Source: Arthrobacter tumbae
GTDB taxonomy: Bacteria; Actinomycetota; Actinomycetes; Actinomycetales; Micrococcaceae
Direction: 5' to 3'
Assembly: GCF_016907495.1 (NCBI RefSeq)
Contig: NZ_JAFBCC010000001.1
Coordinates: 62,001 to 126,000, forward strand
DNA: 64,000 nt
Of this stretch, positions 1 through 8,183 are shown one piece after another. The translations under genes and the position numbers were made by a program. Every line of letters starts with the position of its first letter. Position 1 is the stretch's first letter. The notes below the pieces were generated by a model. It did no database searches, was not told the DNA's origin, and saw only the letters and a list, made by a program, of their open reading frames with translations.

Positions 1-215
1 GGCCATGCACGCGGCGTGCACTGCTCCGAGATACCCGCATCCGATGACCGATAACCGCATGATGAACGCCCCTAGCTTCTGTTTCCTGTGTTCTGTGTCC
101 TGCAAACACCGTACGGACGCTGCATGGGGCGCAGATGAACCAGAGATGAGAGTTAGATGAGATCAGGCAGTCAGGTCAGTGCCGGGCAACCGGACCGGGC
201 ACCCGAGGGGCAGCG
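1..215. other. Left-edge stretch with no gene seen
   Basis: I find no convincing coding region here. It lies downstream of rsmD, where coaD often sits in related genomes, but nothing resembling CoaD is readable. The only structure is a short inverted repeat at 6-20 (TGCACGC and GCGTGCA arms around one base) and a T-rich patch near 78-104. Confidence 0.4.
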
Positions 216-782
216 CTAGACCGGTTCCAGGTACCAGAGCCGGGTCTCGCCGTACTTCTTGTCAGCGAAGCGCTCAATCCCGTCGGGCCACTCAGGCTCC
301 CCTGAGCGCGATGAGCGTTCGAGCACGACGACGGCTCCTTCCGCCAGATGCGGAACCAGAGAGGACAGGATGGTCACCAGAGGCGCATCCTCGAGCGGAT
401 AGGGCGGGTCCATGAGAACCACATCCCACAGTGCCTCTTCCGGGACCCGATTCAGATAGGTCTCAACCTTCGACCTGTGCACGCGAACGCAGGTCCAACC
501 AAGGACCTGGTTCATCGCATCGGCGTTTGCACGGCAGGCGGCAGCAGCCCGGTCCGCGGACTCGACAAGGTCCACTGTTGCTGCTCCCCGGCTCGCCGCT
601 TCCACCCCCAGCGACCCCGATCCGGCGAAGAGATCCAGCACATGCGCGCCCGCCAGAACGTTGTAGGCATCCAGGCGGGAAAACAAGGCTTCCTTGACCC
701 GGTCAGTGGTGGGTCGCGTCGCCTGGCCCGGGACGCTGGTCAGCGTAGTGCCACCTGCGACCCCGGCGATGATTCGACTCAT
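216..782 (-). CDS. rsmD: 16S rRNA (guanine(966)-N2)-methyltransferase RsmD
   Basis: Predicted SAM-dependent methyltransferase of 188 residues that methylates G966 of 16S rRNA during 30S assembly in the cytoplasm. It starts MSRIIAG, the usual RsmD opening, followed by a TRPTTDRVKEALF segment, the SAM-binding loop LDLFAGSGSLG and the catalytic DPPY tetrad in VVLMDPPYPL. The reading frame runs 35 codons further upstream, but only the ATG at 782 gives the family N-terminus. It is transcribed divergently from the secreted protein at 924. Length and motifs are typical and nothing looks broken. Confidence 0.93.
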   Translation of the reverse strand: MSRIIAGVAGGTTLTSVPGQATRPTTDRVKEALFSRLDAYNVLAGAHVLDLFAGSGSLGVEAASRGAATVDLVESADRAAAACRANADAMNQVLGWTCVRVHRSKVETYLNRVPEEALWDVVLMDPPYPLEDAPLVTILSSLVPHLAEGAVVVLERSSRSGEPEWPDGIERFADKKYGETRLWYLEPV

Positions 783-867
783 GAAAAAACACTCTAAACC
801 ACTAGCAGAAACGATTTCCGCGTGGTCAAATAAGTGCAGCCGAAAAGCAGCCGCATTAGCGAAGTGC

Positions 868-885
868 GAGCGGCGCGCGCCGCTC
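868..885. repeat. Perfect 18-bp GC palindrome in the divergent promoter region
   Basis: GAGCGGCGCGCGCCGCTC reads identically on both strands. It lies between rsmD and the secreted protein gene, 38 bases before the ATG at 924 and just before a purine-rich stretch. It could be an operator or a leader hairpin. The rest of 783-923 shows no other gene. Confidence 0.45.
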
Positions 886-923
886 AAGGGGGACTTGGGG
901 GCTTTTCACGAAAGACAACACAT

Positions 924-1880
924 ATGAATACTCGTTCCTGCCTGCTTACCGTCGGTGTCTCAGCACTTATTGCGACAGGCTCGGTGCTTACCGCTGCGCC
1001 TGCGTCTGCTGCCCCCGGATCGGCTGAATGTCTCACGGCTCAGACCGCGCTAAGCGCTCAGCTCGGCGTTGCATCGGTCGACCTCAGCATTGCGAACCAG
1101 CTGCGCGCTGCCATCACAGAGTTGGAAACTATCGGTACCCAACTCGAAGGTCTGTACCCGCAACTTGACGCCGCTGTCGCGGCTGAGATTGCAGCTTTTG
1201 ACGCCGCGGATATCGCCGCGATCGGTGCGGACGAAGCCCTTAGGACTGCAAAACTGGATCTCGCCGCAGCTGACATGGACTTCGCGGTCGCGACTGAACG
1301 TCTGCGACTGGCGACTGCCGCGCTCGAAGCCGAGCCCGAGGATCCAGAGGCGATTGCCGAGCTTGATGCCGCACGGGCCGGGGTCAATACAGCAGTGCTT
1401 GCGCAAGAAACAGCGTCTGGCGACATCGCTACAGCACAAGCCGCGTTGCTCGAAGTGGAGCGGACCGGGATCGCACTTGAGGCCGCTTACGCTGCTGCCT
1501 ACGTGTCCTTGGGCGTCGAAGCGCTCGAGTTGCGAGCGTTCGCTTTCTCTGCAGACATCGAGGCTTTGTTGACTGCGCTTGGGGCGACTGAAGGAACGGA
1601 TCCTCAGCAACTCATCGACCTAGCCGACGCCGCCGTTGCCGCATGCTCGGCTCCCGCCGTTGCTCAAGCGCCGATCGCACACACGCCGGTCGCCCAGGCT
1701 CCGGTGGTCCGGGCAGCCGCTCCCCAGCAGCGTGGCCTGAACATTCAGACCGCAGCGCACGACGCCGGTGCCACGGATCCCGCGAACCTCGCCCTCCTGG
1801 CCGGGCTGGCAGGATTCGGCACGGCAACAGCGGCCGGCGCCGTCGTCGTCGTTCGCCGTCGAAGCGCGGGACGGGCCTAA
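924..1880 (+). CDS. Secreted Ala-rich coiled-coil protein with C-terminal wall/membrane anchor, probable sortase substrate
   Basis: A 318-residue exported protein. Residues 1-30 form a signal peptide (MNTRSCLL, hydrophobic core, cleavage near ASAAP). The middle (about 35-240) is Ala/Glu/Asp-rich, almost Pro-free and predicted helical, probably coiled coil. A Pro/Ala/Val-rich linker with PIAHTPVAQAPVV-like repeats follows. The end has a hydrophobic stretch (LALLAGLAGFGTATAAGAVVVV) finished by RRRSAGRA, the layout of a cell-wall sorting signal. No classical LPXTG is present; a conserved-looking LNIQTA stands before the anchor. The next gene, 8 bases on, is a sortase, so the two are probably enzyme and substrate. 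The start was chosen for its signal peptide; the upstream frame extension has none. Function beyond surface display is unknown. Confidence 0.75.
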   Translation: MNTRSCLLTVGVSALIATGSVLTAAPASAAPGSAECLTAQTALSAQLGVASVDLSIANQLRAAITELETIGTQLEGLYPQLDAAVAAEIAAFDAADIAAIGADEALRTAKLDLAAADMDFAVATERLRLATAALEAEPEDPEAIAELDAARAGVNTAVLAQETASGDIATAQAALLEVERTGIALEAAYAAAYVSLGVEALELRAFAFSADIEALLTALGATEGTDPQQLIDLADAAVAACSAPAVAQAPIAHTPVAQAPVVRAAAPQQRGLNIQTAAHDAGATDPANLALLAGLAGFGTATAAGAVVVVRRRSAGRA

Positions 1881-1888
1881 CCCCGTCG

Positions 1889-2575
1889 ATGACTGCCACA
1901 CAGCGGAATGCTGCTGCCCCCGCTCCCCGGCCGCGAATGCGGCTGTGGGTTGCGGGGGCGGCAGTGTTGGGCGCGCTCATCTCCACCACAGCGCTCAGCG
2001 GTGCACTTGCTCCACAAGCAACCCCGGAGGAGACTGCGCCCCCCGCAACCATTTCCGCGAGTGCCACGCCCACTCCCACCACGGAAGCCAGTCCCAGTCC
2101 CAGCACTCAGGCAGCAGCGCCGGAACCCCGCGCCGCCGCTCCCGAGCGGCTGATCGTTGAATCTGCGGGCATCGATGTGGCGGTTTTGCCCCTCACACCT
2201 TCTTCGGCGGACGAGGCGTCCCAATCCCTCGTTCCACCATTCACCCTGGACGGCTACTGGCTGACCTCATTCGGCATGCCCGGACGCGGATCGAACGACA
2301 CCACGTACATCACTGGGCACAGCTGGGAAGATCGTGAAGCTCCGTTCAATCGCCTCAGCACCGACGTGGAGGTGGGACACGAAATAGTGCTGCACACCGG
2401 CTCGGGTGCACAGCACTATGTTGTCGATTCGATAACCACCCATGACAAGGACACCCTCAAAGACAGCGACATCTGGGAGATCACTCCGAACAGGCTGGTC
2501 CTCATCAGCTGTTACACGGAAGACCCCTGGGGCAAGAACGTCGTAGTCACCGCAAATCCGAAGACCTCGCCCTAG
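1889..2575 (+). CDS. Sortase family transpeptidase (class E/F-like), first of two in the window
   Basis: A 228-residue membrane-anchored sortase. An N-terminal membrane segment (about 18-40) is followed by a Thr/Ser/Pro-rich spacer and then the sortase fold from about residue 85 (ERLIVESAGIDVAV). The catalytic His is in TYITGHSWED and the catalytic Cys in LVLISCYTED. After the Cys the chain reads DPWGKNVVVTANP and contains no Arg, although sortases normally place their third catalytic residue, Arg, there. It is likely cotranscribed with the anchored protein ending at 1880 and converges on the gene at 2572, with the two stop codons overlapping. The ATG at 1889 gives the membrane anchor directly. 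Confidence 0.85.
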   Translation: MTATQRNAAAPAPRPRMRLWVAGAAVLGALISTTALSGALAPQATPEETAPPATISASATPTPTTEASPSPSTQAAAPEPRAAAPERLIVESAGIDVAVLPLTPSSADEASQSLVPPFTLDGYWLTSFGMPGRGSNDTTYITGHSWEDREAPFNRLSTDVEVGHEIVLHTGSGAQHYVVDSITTHDKDTLKDSDIWEITPNRLVLISCYTEDPWGKNVVVTANPKTSP

Positions 2576-2931
2576 AACGAACCGAACGGGCGTCGCCCCG
2601 CATTTTGGTGGAGCAAGTAGGGCTCCGGATCACTCGATGCTGCCGGAGAACTTGCCAGCCAGAATGCAAAGCCGGCGGGATTCCGGAATTCCATCTCCTC
2701 GAGATACAACCGCCGCTTCTGCGCGAGTTCGTCCAGTTCCGTAGCGGTCTTCGCGCTGATGACGGCCAGAAAACTGATCCGCCACGCGCGGCACAGCTGG
2801 GCCGAGTTCAGTTTCGTCACCCGCTCGTGGATATCACTGTCTTCCGGAGAGGGTTGAGCACCCGGAAGCGTATCTTCCGGGCGCCCAACGCCTACCCACC
2901 GGAGTGCGCGGCGAAGCCAGCTTTCATTCAT
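2572..2931 (-). CDS. Conserved-looking hypothetical protein, 119 residues
   Basis: I do not recognise a family. The sequence is soluble and helical, with a charged N-terminus (NESWLRRALRWVGVGRPEDT) and a central region (LNSAQLCRAWRISFLAVI...ELDELAQKRRLYLEEMEFRNPAGF) that reads like a helical hairpin. It lies 18 bases downstream of the PRC-barrel stress protein on the same strand, so the two may form an operon. Its stop overlaps that of the sortase on the other strand. Codon use looks like the neighbours, so I regard it as a real gene. Confidence 0.6.
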   Translation of the reverse strand: MNESWLRRALRWVGVGRPEDTLPGAQPSPEDSDIHERVTKLNSAQLCRAWRISFLAVISAKTATELDELAQKRRLYLEEMEFRNPAGFAFWLASSPAASSDPEPYLLHQNAGRRPFGSF

Positions 2932-2949
2932 TGCCAGACGCCGCCCCGA

Positions 2950-3873
2950 TCAGAGTCCGCGGCGGGAGTCGTCGCCGTCGGTCTCTATCTCTTCCTTGCG
3001 GACTTCTTCATTCACTGTCTGCTCGTCAGTGACTGTTTCCTTATCCAGGCGAACCCGCTCAACGGGCACAGCCTCCTTATCGACGACGGGGCGCTCCTCG
3101 TGAAGAGTCACCTCGTGCTCTTCTTCGCTGATGGCCGGGCCATCATGAGCGGCGCCGCGGTTCGCGTCGGTGATCGGCTCACGCTCGATCCGTACTTCCT
3201 CCCGCTGCACCGGTACGGTCTGTGTGACGTTCTCCGTCGTTACGTACTTGCGGAGCCGGGCACGCCCGGCCTCTCGCTGCTCCGTGCCGACGTGCAACCG
3301 TTCCTCGGACCGGGTCATGGCATCATCTGTGGTGGGGCCGGAAGTGTCATGTCCCACTGTCCGGTCACCGCGATCTGCGTCGTACCGATCACGGTCGCCG
3401 CGATCGGCATCATCCCGATCCCTGTCACCGACACCTGCGATGCCGGGACTGGAATTCCCGAGATCATCAGATCCGGTTGTGGTACCGGAGTATGTGCCGT
3501 GTTCCGCGGCGTCGTAATCTCCATCCGGGCGGCTGAGTGAATCATCTCCACCCGGGCGGCTGAGTGAGTAGTGGCGGTAGAGATCCTCTTCTTCCGCCTC
3601 ACTCAGATTCTGGTCCGGATCAACCTTGGGTGCATCCTTGACCTGATCCTTGGTATAGGCGATGCGCACATCATCGCCGTCCATAGAGGCGCCCTGCAAC
3701 GGCGCGAATGATTCAGACGTACCGAAAAGGCCCGTCTTCACTGTGACCCAGCTGGGCTCTCCCGTGTGGTCATCCACGTACACCTGGCCCGCGGATCCAA
3801 CCTTATTGCCGTCCTGGTCAACAACGTTCCCGTTGCCATCAAGAATGCGGTCGATGTGTTCCTGCGTGATCAT
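2950..3873 (-). CDS. PRC-barrel and DUF2382 (YsnF-like) stress-response protein
   Basis: A 307-residue soluble protein. Residues about 5-80 form a PRC-barrel (GQVYVDDHTGEPSWVTVKTG, DVRIAYTKDQVKDAPKVDPD). A low-complexity Asp/Arg/Gly-rich linker (about 90-180) contains repeated DRD/DADRGDRDR stretches and a repeated SLSRPGGD / SLSRPDGD. The C-terminal third is a DUF2382 domain (SEERLHVGTEQREAGRARLRKYV, then alternating V/E strands). This pairing is common in desiccation-tolerant bacteria and is linked to general stress; the molecular activity is unknown. AAGGAG sits 5-6 bases before the ATG. The palindrome AAGCATGCTT stands 83 bases upstream. Confidence 0.85.
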   Translation of the reverse strand: MITQEHIDRILDGNGNVVDQDGNKVGSAGQVYVDDHTGEPSWVTVKTGLFGTSESFAPLQGASMDGDDVRIAYTKDQVKDAPKVDPDQNLSEAEEEDLYRHYSLSRPGGDDSLSRPDGDYDAAEHGTYSGTTTGSDDLGNSSPGIAGVGDRDRDDADRGDRDRYDADRGDRTVGHDTSGPTTDDAMTRSEERLHVGTEQREAGRARLRKYVTTENVTQTVPVQREEVRIEREPITDANRGAAHDGPAISEEEHEVTLHEERPVVDKEAVPVERVRLDKETVTDEQTVNEEVRKEEIETDGDDSRRGL

Positions 3874-3955
3874 TTTATCTCCTTGAGATTGATTGCAGAG
3901 GGCTTGTCCGAAGTATCCGGTTGCACAAGGGTAGCCACATCAGCAGCTTAATTGG

Positions 3956-3965
3956 AAGCATGCTT
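3956..3965. promoter_or_regulatory. AAGCATGCTT palindrome upstream of the PRC-barrel gene
   Basis: A perfect 10-bp palindrome in the AT-rich region before the stress protein gene. The same 10-mer, again followed by A, occurs at 15483-15492 before the DUF2254 gene. This suggests a shared operator for two stress- or membrane-related genes. The binding factor is unknown. Confidence 0.4.
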
Positions 3966-4058
3966 ATTACTTTTTTTGAAAGTCGGTTCAGTACATCGAC
4001 TGCGGGGCGGTTTTGACGGGCACAGCACCTACAAGCGGCGTGTGAACCGGTCCCGGGG

Positions 4059-4133
4059 TTGCCACAAGGAACGAGCCGATTAGACTAACAGCAGGTTCAG
4101 CAGCGAGCCACAGTAAGACCTACTTGTGGGAGT
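4059..4133 (+). promoter_or_regulatory. Promoter and duplicated leader, copy 1
   Basis: TTGCCA at 4059-4064 and TAGACT at 4081-4086, spaced by 16 bases, form a good vegetative promoter. The predicted transcript begins near 4093, exactly where the 16-base sequence GGTTCAGCAGCGAGCC (4094-4109) begins. TGTGGGAGT (4125-4133) follows and carries the GGGAG ribosome-binding site of the next gene. The same two blocks with similar spacing recur at 4454-4494. Confidence 0.6.
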
Positions 4134-4142
4134 GCCACCACT

Positions 4143-4403
4143 ATGGACGCTCAGTTGCGCTCATTCATTGAGCCACTTCTTCCATCCTCCGAAGACTCTG
4201 CAGTCAATGCCCCGGCCTGGACCGAAACCGACGACGACTTCCCCCTCGATCTCTCTTCAGTTCCGGAAGACAGGCTTGCCCAGCTGTGCGACGCCCTCTT
4301 CCTCGAACTGGACTCGGAGACGCCTGATCTGCGAGCGATGGAACGTTATCAGGCGGCCTGTGATGAGCTCATGATCCGTCAGCTCAACTCGGGCGTTGCC
4401 TGA
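4143..4403 (+). CDS. Small acidic hypothetical protein, 86 residues
   Basis: I do not recognise the family. It is acidic (MDAQLRSFIEPLL... TETDDDFPLDLSSVPEDRLAQLCDALFLELDSETPDLRAMERYQAACDELM when read in pieces) and probably all-helical, with no membrane segment or signal peptide. The start is supported by GGGAG ten bases upstream and by a promoter-leader that is duplicated before the next gene. The two genes are therefore probably coexpressed from related promoters rather than from one operon. Confidence 0.65.
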   Translation: MDAQLRSFIEPLLPSSEDSAVNAPAWTETDDDFPLDLSSVPEDRLAQLCDALFLELDSETPDLRAMERYQAACDELMIRQLNSGVA

Positions 4404-4416
4404 AGACGCACACGCT

Positions 4417-4494
4417 TTGTCAGCCTACTGATTGTCGCTATAGTTGTTTGTACGGTTCAGCAGCGAGCCTCACCAGCCTCTCGACTGTGGGAGT
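4417..4494 (+). promoter_or_regulatory. Promoter and duplicated leader, copy 2
   Basis: TTGTCA at 4417-4422 and TATAGT at 4439-4444, spaced by 16 bases, make a strong vegetative promoter. The leader repeats GGTTCAGCAGCGAGCC at 4454-4469 and TGTGGGAGT at 4486-4494 from copy 1. The sequences between and around the two blocks differ, so the blocks themselves seem to be under selection. Confidence 0.65.
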
Positions 4495-4498
4495 TCAC

Positions 4499-4882
4499 AT
4501 GGACCTGCGTTACCCAGACCGCTCATCAACAAGCCTGCGGACAGCTGTCCGCGACAACATGAAGCTGAGCCGGTTCGAGCTGTATGTTGACGGCGACAAC
4601 GTCGGCTACCTGCAATACGAAACCAGGCAGGGCCAGATCTGGCTGCTGCACACCACCATTGATCAGCGTCTCAAGCGATCCCGCCTGGATGGCTACTTCG
4701 TGGAGAACGTGCTCGAGAACCTGCACCGGAGGCGGCTGGCTGTGATGCCGTTTTGTCCCACCGTCCGTGGTTATCTGGGCGGTCACCCTGAGTGGGCCTC
4801 GCTGATCCCGGCATCCGAGCGGTCGCGGTTCCGCCTCACTCCTGCCTCCAGATCGCGAAAGACGACGTCCCGCGCATCCTGA
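4499..4882 (+). CDS. GCN5-related N-acetyltransferase-like protein (PF14542 type)
   Basis: A 127-residue protein whose core (FELYVDGDNVGYLQYETR, IWLLHTTIDQRLKRSRLDGYFVENVLENLHRR, LAVMPFCPTVRGYLGGHPEW) follows the short YjdJ-like GNAT pattern. The acetyl-CoA loop of typical members has the shape Q/R-x-x-G-x-G; here it reads RLKRSRLDGYF, so the glycines are poorly kept and activity is uncertain. The C-terminal tail is Ser/Arg-rich. The ATG at 4499 follows GGGAG by 6-7 bases and lies behind its own promoter. It ends just before recG, which converges. Confidence 0.7.
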   Translation: MDLRYPDRSSTSLRTAVRDNMKLSRFELYVDGDNVGYLQYETRQGQIWLLHTTIDQRLKRSRLDGYFVENVLENLHRRRLAVMPFCPTVRGYLGGHPEWASLIPASERSRFRLTPASRSRKTTSRAS

Positions 4883-4898
4883 GCGTGGAGTTCCAGCC

Positions 4899-7112
4899 CT
4901 ATCCGCGTTCGAGGAAGGCTTCCTTCTCGGCATTCAGATAGAGATCCAGCGCTTCCTCCAACTCGGGATGCTCGGCCAGATCCGGGTCCGCGTCGATGAG
5001 TTCCTGGGCATCTTTCCGGGCTTTCTCAATCACGCCGGCATGCTGGATCACCTTGAGGAAGCGCAGCGCCGATCTGCCTCCCGACTGTGATGCGCCCAGA
5101 ATGTCGCCCTCCCGTCGCAGCTCCAGGTCCTTCTGGGACAGTTCAAAGCCGTCCGACGTTGACGCGACAGCGTTCAGCCGCTCCCGGCTGGGGTGTTCCG
5201 GTTCGAGTTGCGTGACAAGCAGGCAGGTGCCGGGGTGCCCTCCCCTGCCGATCCTCCCCCGTAGCTGATGGAGCTGCGAAATGCCGAAGCGGTCTGCGTC
5301 CATGATCACCATGAGCGTGGCGTTCGGAACGTCCACTCCCACCTCGATCACGGTGGTGGAGATCAGGAGGCTGATGCCGCCGTCATTGAATCCGGCCATA
5401 GTGGCTGATTTTTCTGTTGGATCAAGACGACCGTGCAGCAGTCCCATCCTCACCCCGGCAAGGGCGGGAACATCCCGCAGGGATTCGAATAGCTCCACGA
5501 CGGATGTCAGTTCCTGTTTGTTCGTGGGCGGGCCATCGTAAAGTTCCAGCGCGTCGGCGCTGTCCGGCTCCATCTGTGAGTCCCCGATTTTGGGGCAGAC
5601 AACGTAGACCTGCCGGCCTGCGTCAATCTCCTCCCGCGCCCGGGCCCACGCACGATCCACCCAGCTGGGGTTCTCGGAAAGCCCTACGATGTGGGTTGCG
5701 ATGGGGGCACGGCCCGCAGGCAGTTCGGTCAGCGTTGACACGTCGAGGTCACCGAAGACGGTCATCGCAACGGTCCTGGGAATGGGGGTAGCCGTCATGA
5801 CGAGCATGTGCGGTGCCGCGGCAGCCTTCGCCCGCAGCGCGTCGCGCTGCTCAACTCCGAAGCGGTGCTGCTCATCGACAACAATCAGCCCCAGGTCGAA
5901 GAACTGAACGTTCTCCGATAACAAGGCGTGTGTTCCTATGACAATGCCGGCGTCTCCGGACGCGGCTGCAAGCAACGCCTCACGCCTTTGCGCCGTCGAC
6001 ATGGAGCCCGTCAGGAGCACAACCCGCGTTCCGTCCACCGCCCCGCCGAGCATTCCTCCCTCAGCCAGCGGGCCGAGGGTGCGAGTGATGGATTGGTGAT
6101 GCTGCGCGGCAAGCACCTCAGTGGGTGCCAGAAGGGCAGCCTGCCCCCCGGCGTCGATCACCTGCAGCATCGCCCTCAGGGCAACAAGCGTCTTTCCCGA
6201 CCCGACCTCGCCCTGAAGCAGCCGGTTCATGGGATGAGCGGCGGCGAGATCCTTCGCCAATTCCCCTCCCACCTGCTCTTGCCCGGAAGTCAACGTGAAC
6301 GGCAGCGAAGCATCAAACTGATCGCGCAATCCGCCCGGGCTCGGCGGACGGGACGTCGCCTCCTCGGTCAGGACTTCCGCACGCCGCCGTGCCAGCGCTG
6401 TCTGCAGCACCAACGCCTCCTGGTAGCGGAAGCGGTGCTGGGCACGGTAGGCATCCTCCACCTCCGCGGGTCGGTGGATCACCTCATAGGCCTGGGTGAT
6501 GTTCATCAGCCGGTCACGGCGGGCGATGTCCGCGGGAACGGGGTCGTTCAGCTGTGAATGGGCGAGGGTATTGAGAAGCTTGTCGATGGACTTCTTGATC
6601 TGCTCGCTGCTGACCTGTTCAGAAGCCGGATACACGGGGATGGGCACGAGGTGCTTCTCCATACCGCCGTCATCCTCATCCAGCAGCGAAAAGCGCGGAT
6701 TGGTGAGCGTCAACTGACCCCGGAAACTGCCGGTCTTGCCGGAGAAAACCGCGCGGGTCCCCACTGTGAGCTGCCGTTCAGCAGAGCGGCCGTTGAAAAA
6801 GGTGACATGCATGGTTCCAAGGTGCCCGGCGTCGTCGTCGGTAATGACAACATCCAGCAGTTTGCCCTTGCGCGTCTTCATCCACCGCGAATTCGCCGAC
6901 TGGACACGGGCGATCAGGGTGATCTCTTCATCGAACGGGACGCCGGACAACCCCGTCAGCGTCCCTGGAGCAAGGTAGGTCCGGGGAAAGTGGTTCAGAA
7001 GCTGACCGACGGAGTAGATTCCCAGGCTTTCACCGAGGACCTTCACCACTTTGGTGCCGAGCAGTTTGGGGTCCAGTGGTGCGGAGAGCTCGGGCGGGCG
7101 CCTGTTATTCAT
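4899..7112 (-). CDS. recG: ATP-dependent DNA helicase RecG
   Basis: A 737-residue helicase that remodels stalled forks and branched DNA. The N-terminal wedge/OB domain (about 1-200) includes LGIYSVGQLLNHFPRTYL. The motor follows with Walker A GEVGSGKT near residue 305, DEQH in VVDEQHRFGVEQRDAL, TATPIPRT, and the C-terminal helicase motif QLRGRIGRGGHPG. The RecG-specific LRREGDILGASQSGGRS is present near the end. I chose the ATG at 7112 because AGGAAGG lies five bases upstream; the frame extends 17 codons further without support. Length and motifs are normal. In related genomes recG follows thiL and a DAK2 gene; here four other genes intervene. Confidence 0.95.
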   Translation of the reverse strand: MNNRRPPELSAPLDPKLLGTKVVKVLGESLGIYSVGQLLNHFPRTYLAPGTLTGLSGVPFDEEITLIARVQSANSRWMKTRKGKLLDVVITDDDAGHLGTMHVTFFNGRSAERQLTVGTRAVFSGKTGSFRGQLTLTNPRFSLLDEDDGGMEKHLVPIPVYPASEQVSSEQIKKSIDKLLNTLAHSQLNDPVPADIARRDRLMNITQAYEVIHRPAEVEDAYRAQHRFRYQEALVLQTALARRRAEVLTEEATSRPPSPGGLRDQFDASLPFTLTSGQEQVGGELAKDLAAAHPMNRLLQGEVGSGKTLVALRAMLQVIDAGGQAALLAPTEVLAAQHHQSITRTLGPLAEGGMLGGAVDGTRVVLLTGSMSTAQRREALLAAASGDAGIVIGTHALLSENVQFFDLGLIVVDEQHRFGVEQRDALRAKAAAAPHMLVMTATPIPRTVAMTVFGDLDVSTLTELPAGRAPIATHIVGLSENPSWVDRAWARAREEIDAGRQVYVVCPKIGDSQMEPDSADALELYDGPPTNKQELTSVVELFESLRDVPALAGVRMGLLHGRLDPTEKSATMAGFNDGGISLLISTTVIEVGVDVPNATLMVIMDADRFGISQLHQLRGRIGRGGHPGTCLLVTQLEPEHPSRERLNAVASTSDGFELSQKDLELRREGDILGASQSGGRSALRFLKVIQHAGVIEKARKDAQELIDADPDLAEHPELEEALDLYLNAEKEAFLERG

Positions 7113-7196
7113 ATACCTTCCTGAAGCCTTCTTCCTGAGCAGCAGGAACCAGCATGACGACACGTCGAGCTTAGCGCCGGGCCCCTGAGGATCCCG

Positions 7197-7994
7197 CTAA
7201 CCGTCGAAGTGCGTCGCAGGCGCAGTACCGGAAACCCGTTGGACAATCTCCGCGGCAATCACGCGCAGCTTGACGTTGCGTGTGTTGGACGCCCGCTGCA
7301 GGATCTCGAACGCAACAGCTTGCGAACAGCGGTTTTGCGCCATGACGATCCCAACAGCCACGTCGATGTCTGTTCTGGACTCCATGGCGCGGCTGCGGTT
7401 GTCCGCTTCCTCGCTGTAGTGCGCCATCCGCAATGCCAGCTGCAACCCTTTCGACGCCTGCCGTGCATATGACTCGGCGAAGGTGACTTCCTCGTTCCTG
7501 AAGGAGCCCGGACGATAGGAATACAGGTTCATTGCGGCATGTGCTCCGGCCCCGATGGTGAACGGGGCAGAAAGGATGGAACGCAGACCGTGTCCGGAGA
7601 CCACCTCTGAATACTCGGGCCACCTGTTTTCGGTAGCGAAATCGTCCACGACGATGGTGCGCTGCTCACTGGCTGCCGTGAGGCACGGGCCCTCCTTGAA
7701 GGCGTACTGCAGTTCATCCATGGACTTCGCAGTCTCCGAGTTGTAGGCCACCGTCGCTGCGCGGCGGCGGCGCAACAGGGTGATGCCGCACAGGACGTCC
7801 TCCCCGTTCCCGCTGACGCTGCGGGCTGAAAGGACGGCAAGTTCGTTGAGGAACTCCTGCATGTCCGAGGTGGACAGCACCAGATCCTGCAACTTCTCAA
7901 GAAGCGAGCGTTCTTCCTGCACAGCCGGCTTCCCGGCCTCCCAGCCGGGTGCGTCGAAGTCCTCATCAGGCTCAAAGGAGACAAGCTCGCCCAC
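7197..7994 (-). CDS. GAF-ANTAR signalling protein (putative RNA-binding antiterminator)
   Basis: A 265-residue soluble regulator. A GAF sensor domain covers about residues 35-185 (GPCLTAASEQRTIVVDDFATENRWPEY when read in pieces, SILSAPFTIGAGAHAAMNLYSY). An ANTAR domain follows (about 195-255: SRTDIDVAVGIVMAQNRCSQAVAFEILQRASNTRNVKLRVIA), with the A-x-G-I-x-M-x-R-x-x-x-x-x-A-F core expected for binding dual-hexaloop RNAs. Such proteins are common in Arthrobacter and mycobacteria. I prefer the GTG at 7994, seven bases after AAAGGG, over a TTG at 8018. It is divergent from the MarR gene. The signal it senses is unknown. Confidence 0.85.
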   Translation of the reverse strand: MGELVSFEPDEDFDAPGWEAGKPAVQEERSLLEKLQDLVLSTSDMQEFLNELAVLSARSVSGNGEDVLCGITLLRRRRAATVAYNSETAKSMDELQYAFKEGPCLTAASEQRTIVVDDFATENRWPEYSEVVSGHGLRSILSAPFTIGAGAHAAMNLYSYRPGSFRNEEVTFAESYARQASKGLQLALRMAHYSEEADNRSRAMESRTDIDVAVGIVMAQNRCSQAVAFEILQRASNTRNVKLRVIAAEIVQRVSGTAPATHFDG

Positions 7995-8183
7995 GATGCC
8001 ACCCTTTCGATGGTTCAAGTGTCAACATTCATCGCATAGGATACTTCACTAAGCGCCCTTCGCATTTTCAACGGGTCTCGTACCCCGCAGCGGCTGGCGC
8101 CGCCGGTGCCGTCCACCGGGTTCAGTCACAGAGTGCAGCACTTCGCCGGTGCGATATCTCTTTCGGGGTTAGAAGGTTGAGGC

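Noticed and set aside
1050..1610. Long open frame on the minus strand inside the secreted protein gene
   Set aside because: It is an antisense shadow: no family resemblance or ribosome-binding site, while the plus frame has a signal peptide and anchor.
3315..3602. Repetitive DNA (gatcggcatcatcccgatcc-like) in the PRC-barrel gene, considered as a CRISPR or intergenic repeat
   Set aside because: It encodes the low-complexity Asp/Arg/Gly linker of the stress protein and has no regular spacer structure.
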